A stretch of 13,443 nt of DNA from Bacteroidota bacterium (GTDB taxonomy: Bacteria > Bacteroidota > Bacteroidia > AKYH767-A > OLB10): contig JADKIC010000045.1 in the NCBI GenBank assembly GCA_016721435.1, positions 1 to 13,443 of the forward strand, given 5' to 3'. This document shows, piece after piece, positions 10,781 through 13,443 of this stretch. The first letter of the stretch is position 1. Every line of letters starts with the position of its first letter. The notes beneath the pieces are model-generated. The model searched no databases. It worked only from the letters and a program-made list of their open reading frames with translations, and was not told where the DNA came from. The translations under genes and the position numbers were made by a program.

Positions 10781-11441
10781 GGTTTCTTCGCGTCTTTCTT
10801 TTTAAAGGCTCCATCTTTCCAGGCCTGAATAAAGGAAGCCCAGGCTAATGGATTTAACAGAATAATAGAAGGATATTGACCGGCAGTATACAATTGTGTT
10901 TGCCGTTGCTGCAAAGCCATTTTATAATTTATACTTCCATCAAAAGGAACCTGATCCTGTATTTCTTTCATAGAAGCCAATTCAAAATTACGCTGAGCCC
11001 GCTTCAAATCATCACCGGGAAGCTTCAATTCCAGAAACGCCCGCTTGAATTCATCCCTACTGGGCCAGGGATAAACTGTTGCTTCTCGTAAGTTAATAGT
11101 GTCGCGGGATAAGAGTTGAATGATGGAATAATATTTGTCGTCCAATGTGTCCGGTAAAATATAGGTTGCCGACTTATAACCGATGTATTGAAAATCGATG
11201 GTATCCTTTTCTTAGCTAGAAGGAAAAGAATCCCGTAATAATCAGTGATTGTACCTCTTCTCGCATTTCTGATTATGACACTTGTAAACGGGATGGGTTG
11301 CAGCGAATCCGCACTCACTACAGCCCCTGAAAACTGGATGAGCAGCTTTTCGTCAATTGTTTTTTTCTGAGCTTTCATCTCGCTGAATCCTGTCAGGATA
11401 AGCAAGATGGTGGCTAATACTAATTTCTTAATTGATATCAT
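10777..11441 (-). CDS. Exported carboxypeptidase-regulatory-like domain protein, function unknown (one frameshift)
   Basis: First gene of the minus-strand operon. ATG 11441 starts a signal peptide (MISIKKLVLATILLILTGFS, probably cut after EMKA). A carboxypeptidase-regulatory-like beta-sandwich follows at about residues 30-115: FSGAVVSADSLQPIPFTSVI, then RGTITDYYG, and after correction DTIDFQYIGYKSATYILP. The C-terminal 100 residues (NLREATVYPWPSRDEFKRAF..., ending KDGAFKKKDAKKP) contain no catalytic motif that I recognise. The frame changes at the CC at 11205-11206, where one G missing on the minus strand restores AKKRDTIDFQ; the corrected length is about 222 residues. Its stop overlaps the GTG start of the receptor gene by four bases. 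A role as a periplasmic or surface accessory of that receptor is inference from this coupling. Confidence 0.8.
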
Positions 11442-11957
11442 TGTTCCGGCGAAATTACTTCATTAAATTTTTTATAACGTCTTTTTTAGAAAATTATTGG
11501 AAATACCGGAAAATGAATTTTCAGTTGGGTAAATCGAATTGAATTGCTCCGGATATTTTTTTAACTTAAAAAGAAGTACATCCCTCTTCAACTTTCAGAG
11601 TGAAATAGTTGGAAAAGAGCCATCTCTAACTTGTTTCAATTCGTATTTAAACCGAACAATTTTTTGTAAAACAGCCTAATTAAGGATAAAAATCGATCAT
11701 TTAGCAGAATTTGTGTAATCAAAATGTAAAATACCCAGACAAATACATTTTAGTTAAATGATTAATTGTTTTCAAACGTTTATTAATGTGAAGGCATGTT
11801 GAAGCAGTTAATGGAGATAGGATAGTCACTAGCAAAAAATAAATTGTTGATCAGTGCTTCAATTTATTTGGTTAACGTACTGAAAGTCATGGTATTCTTT
11901 TTGCCTCTATGGCATAGTATTTGATTCAAACAATAAACACACCCAAAACCCAATAAT
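11442..11957. other. Divergent intergenic region between the TonB operon and rpoD
   Basis: These 516 AT-rich bases hold no coding frame I can support. Promoters must lie here for the minus-strand operon and for the sigma factor. The best plus-strand candidate is TAGTATTTG at 11915-11923, one base longer than the TAnnTTTG consensus, with no correctly spaced -33 TTTG. A TTTG at 11867-11870 followed by TATTCTTT at 11893-11900 is a second weak candidate. No perfect minus-strand box was found. The stretch is long enough for a small RNA or leader, but I see no convincing hairpin. Confidence 0.45.
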
Positions 11958-12820
11958 ATGAGACAGTTAAAAATTACGCAATCCATAACCAATAGGGAAA
12001 GTGCATCACTCGAAAAGTACTTACAGGATATAGGAAAGGAGAATATGGTAACGCCGCAGGAAGAAGTGGTTTTAGCACAGCGAATCAGACAGGGCGATCA
12101 GGAAGCATTAGATAAATTAACCAGAGCAAACTTGCGTTTCGTGGTTTCTGTGGCCAAGCAATATCAAAATCAAGGCATGAGTTTACCGGACTTAATCAAT
12201 GAAGGTAATCTCGGATTAATAAAAGCAGCCCAACGATTTGATGAAACGAAGGGCTTTAAATTTATTTCCTATGCAGTATGGTGGATCCGTCAAAGTATTC
12301 TTCAGGCCATTGCTGAGCAGTCCAGGATGGTTCGTTTACCTTTAAACCAAATCGGTGCAATGAACAAGGTTAAAAAGGCCTTGTCAAAACTAGAGCAAAA
12401 GTATGGGAGGGATCCTAGTCCTGAAGAGATTTCTGAAGCCGTTGATCTAAGTTATAATCAGATCCGTGATGTGCTAAGAGTAGGTAACCGTCCCATTTCT
12501 ATGGATGCACCTTTCGACAACAACGATGAAAATAACACGCTTCTTGATGTATTAGTCAATGATGGAATTCCTTCTACCGATGCATTCCTGCTTGATGAAT
12601 CCTTATCCGAAGATATTAACCGTTCCCTGAGTACACTTTCGAAAAGAGAAGCGGAGGTCATCAAGATGTTCTTTGGTATAGGAATTAAGCTGAGTATGTC
12701 CCTGGATGAGATAGGAATCGAGCTGGGTTTAACCCGCGAAAGAGTCCGTCAAATCAAGGAAACCGGTCTTCGCCGCTTAAAGCATAACTCAGGAATAAGC
12801 TTTTAAAGACTTATTTATAA
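11958..12820 (+). CDS. rpoD: Housekeeping-type RNA polymerase sigma factor RpoD/SigA (frameshift at the extreme 3' end)
   Basis: This is a sigma-70 group factor of the short Bacteroidota form without region 1.1. Region 1.2 lies at about residues 15-47 (SLEKYLQDIGKENMVTPQEE). Regions 2.1-2.4 follow to about 125: LRFVVSVAKQYQNQGMSLPD, GNLGLIKAAQRFDETKGFKF and YAVWWIRQSILQAIAEQSR, which contribute core binding and -10 recognition. Region 3 starts near RLPLNQIGAMNKVKKALSKL and region 4 ends in the helix-turn-helix LGLTRERVRQIKETGLRRLK. The frame as written ends at 12806 with the odd tail NSGISF. One missing base in TCAGGAAT (about 12789-12795) instead gives NSRNKLLKTYL and a stop at 12818-12820, which fits the usual C-terminus of this family. 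The corrected length is about 287 residues. It probably reads the TAnnTTTG boxes seen elsewhere in the window. Confidence 0.94.
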
Positions 12821-12840
12821 GCTATATATAAATTGAAATT

Positions 12841-12874
12841 AAAAATGGGCCTCTTCATAGTTGCCCATTTTTTT
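12841..12874. terminator. Bidirectional intrinsic terminator between rpoD and the tRNA-Arg array
   Basis: A 10-bp perfect stem pairs AAAAATGGGC (12841-12850) with GCCCATTTTT (12863-12872) around a 12-base loop, and T continues to 12874. It lies 20 bases past the corrected rpoD stop. The A-tract on the left arm makes it work in the minus direction too (five T after GGGC-GCCC), where it would end transcripts coming through the tRNA-Arg array. Confidence 0.88.
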
Positions 12875-12920
12875 ATTATTAGAAATCGTGGTGATCATAT
12901 CAAAATAATAAGCATCTTGT

Positions 12921-13010
12921 GATTCCGAGGCGATTCGAACGCCTGACCGTCTCGTCAGCAGTAAAACCAACGGTTTAACTAAATGACGAGATGCGCTATC
13001 CAGCTGAGCG
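12921..13010 (-). pseudogene. tRNA-Arg-like unit 1 (most distal), anticodon arm replaced by a hairpin
   Basis: Read on the minus strand: D-arm, hairpin insert (12951-12990), variable region CGGTC, intact T-arm AGGCG-TTCGAAT-CGCCT and 3' acceptor strand CGGAATC. There is no 5' acceptor strand. A base change at 12995 (G where the other units have T) turns the D-stem partner GAGC into GCGC and leaves a mismatch. With no anticodon loop it cannot decode. Confidence 0.8.
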
Positions 13011-13020
13011 CTTTTTTTGT

Positions 13021-13110
13021 GATTCCGAGGCGATTCGAACGCCTGACCGTCTCGTCAGCAGTAAAACCAACGGTTTAACTAAATGACGAGATGCTCTATC
13101 CAGCTGAGCG
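13021..13110 (-). pseudogene. tRNA-Arg-like unit 2, anticodon arm replaced by a hairpin
   Basis: Same plan as the neighbouring units, with hairpin insert at 13051-13090. D-stem GCTC/GAGC and T-stem AGGCG/CGCCT are both intact. The 5' acceptor strand is again replaced by an A-run on the minus strand. This is the best-preserved of the three copies. Confidence 0.8.
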
Positions 13111-13118
13111 CTTTTTTT

Positions 13119-13208
13119 GATTCGAGGCGATTCGAAACGCCTGACCGTCTCGTCAGCAGTAAAACCAACGGTTTAACTAAATGACGAGATGCTCTATCCA
13201 GCTGAGCG
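13119..13208 (-). pseudogene. tRNA-Arg-like unit 3 (next to the intact tRNA), anticodon arm replaced by a hairpin
   Basis: Hairpin insert at 13149-13188, D-arm intact. Against units 1 and 2 it lacks one C in the acceptor strand (GATTCGAGG at 13119-13127) and has one extra A in the T-loop (CGAAACGCC at 13132-13140). Both are single-base homopolymer indels of the kind seen in the protein genes, so they may be sequencing errors. Confidence 0.78.
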
Positions 13209-13216
13209 TTTATTTG

Positions 13217-13290
13217 TGATTCCGAGGCGATTCGAACGCCTGACCGTCTGCTTAGAAGGCAGATGCTCTATCCAGCTGAGCTACGGAATC
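13217..13290 (-). tRNA. tRNA-Arg (anticodon UCU)
   Basis: Complete cloverleaf on the minus strand: acceptor GATTCCG/CGGAATC (7 bp), D-arm GCTC-AGCTGGATA-GAGC, anticodon stem TCTGC/GCAGA with loop CTTCTAA (anticodon TCT, reading AGA/AGG), variable CGGTC, T-arm AGGCG-TTCGAAT-CGCCT and discriminator A at 13217. The 3' CCA is not encoded. No T-run follows, so transcription probably continues into the tandem units. Confidence 0.97.
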
Positions 13291-13310
13291 AGTTCAAAAC
13301 ATCAAGGATG

Positions 13311-13318
13311 CAAATTTA
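13311..13318 (-). promoter_or_regulatory. -7 box TAAATTTG for tRNA-Arg
   Basis: Read on the minus strand, TAAATTTG is a perfect TAnnTTTG match, about 20 bases upstream of the tRNA-Arg 5' end. A TTTTGCC at 13331-13336 could serve as a -33 element, but the gap of about 14 is short. No other promoter candidate lies between the two divergent tRNA genes on this strand. Confidence 0.6.
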
Positions 13319-13362
13319 TTCGAAATTTCAGGCAAAACCCCTTTTCAGGTTAAATTTTAATT

Positions 13363-13370
13363 TATCTTTG
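13363..13370 (+). promoter_or_regulatory. -7 box TATCTTTG for tRNA-Pro
   Basis: TATCTTTG is a perfect TAnnTTTG match 38 bases before the tRNA-Pro 5' end. TTTTC at 13342-13346 is an approximate -33 element at roughly the right distance. The spacing leaves room for a short 5' leader, as expected for a processed tRNA. Confidence 0.65.
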
Positions 13371-13408
13371 CACCTCTCGAAAAAGCTACACAGCTATTTT
13401 TAGATTTT

Positions 13409-13443
13409 CGGGGTGTAGCGTAGCCCGGTATCGCGCCTGCTTG
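13409..13443 (+). tRNA. tRNA-Pro, 5' half only (cut by window end)
   Basis: CGGGGTG acceptor strand, TA, a D-arm GCG-TAGCCCGGTAT-CGC and anticodon-stem 5' strand CCTGC followed by TTG are typical of bacterial tRNA-Pro. The window stops at about position 34 of the tRNA, so the anticodon is incomplete. The G at that place would suggest GGG, but one missing T would make it UGG. Confidence 0.85.

Larger units (their letters stand above)
12921..13217 (-). repeat. Tandem array of three tRNA-Arg-derived units of 98-100 bases
   Basis: Three head-to-tail units begin (plus-strand view) at 12921, 13021 and 13119 and lead into the intact tRNA-Arg whose matching point is 13218, so the periods are 100, 98 and 99. 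Each unit contains the complement of the tRNA 3' acceptor strand, T-arm and variable region, then a 40-base hairpin in place of the anticodon arm, then the D-arm, then GCTTTTTTT or a variant where the 5' acceptor strand should be. The units are almost identical to one another, which suggests recent or actively homogenised duplication. Confidence 0.92.

Noticed and set aside
11509..11522. Inverted repeat GAAAATGAATTTTC as an operator
   Set aside because: Six A/T-rich base pairs with a two-base centre are expected by chance in such AT-rich sequence.
12793..12806. Variant sigma factor C-terminus ending GISF
   Set aside because: One missing base restores the usual RNKLLKTYL tail and a stop 14 bases further on.
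12951..12990. Integron attC site or bacterial tRNA intron
   Set aside because: The palindrome lacks recognisable attC core sites, no integrase or cassettes are present, and the units lack a 5' acceptor strand, so removal of an intron would not yield a complete tRNA.
12921..13290. CRISPR array
   Set aside because: The repeated block is nearly the whole 98-100-base period; there are no unique spacers between short repeats, and the repeats are plainly tRNA-derived.

Overview
The window is a stretch of a Bacteroidota chromosome. The evidence is a set of phylum-typical features: a type IX secretion (Por) C-terminal sorting domain, a TonB-dependent receptor with an N-terminal carboxypeptidase-regulatory-like domain, a GH3/serine-beta-lactamase fusion protein, a housekeeping sigma factor without region 1.1, bacillithiol-type BshA, and -7 promoter boxes of the form TAnnTTTG. 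I cannot place it below phylum with confidence.

Layout. 1-443: AT-rich, no gene seen. 444-3633 (+): secreted PQQ-type glucose/sorbosone dehydrogenase with PKD and Ig-like modules and a T9SS sorting tail, closed by a strong intrinsic terminator. 3775-6705 (+): exported GH3 beta-N-acetylhexosaminidase-like protein fused to a class C beta-lactamase-type domain. 6778-7918 (+): bshA, with a perfect -7 box only four bases before its ATG. 7919-11441 (-): a tightly packed three-gene operon, in transcription order a small exported carboxypeptidase-regulatory-like protein, a TonB-dependent receptor and a SUI1/YciH-type translation factor. 11442-11957: a 516-base divergent intergenic region. 11958-12820 (+): rpoD-type sigma factor with a terminator. 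12921-13290 (-): an unusual array of one intact tRNA-Arg(UCU) followed downstream by three tRNA-Arg-derived tandem units of about 99 bases. 13409-end (+): the 5' half of a tRNA-Pro, cut by the window edge.

Every protein-coding gene here is interrupted by at least one single-base frame change, yet each reads on perfectly in another frame, including in the essential sigma factor. Where the missing base can be guessed it is mostly a deletion in a short homopolymer. The best reading is an indel-prone consensus sequence, not seven independent pseudogenes, so I give each gene its reconstructed full extent and note the break points.

The most unusual object is the tRNA-Arg array. Each of the three extra units keeps the D-arm, T-arm and 3' acceptor strand of the tRNA. 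It has lost the 5' acceptor strand, and its anticodon arm is replaced by a 40-base hairpin that is identical in all three copies. A promoter box in front of the tRNA and a bidirectional terminator beyond the array would allow one transcript to carry the tRNA and all three units.
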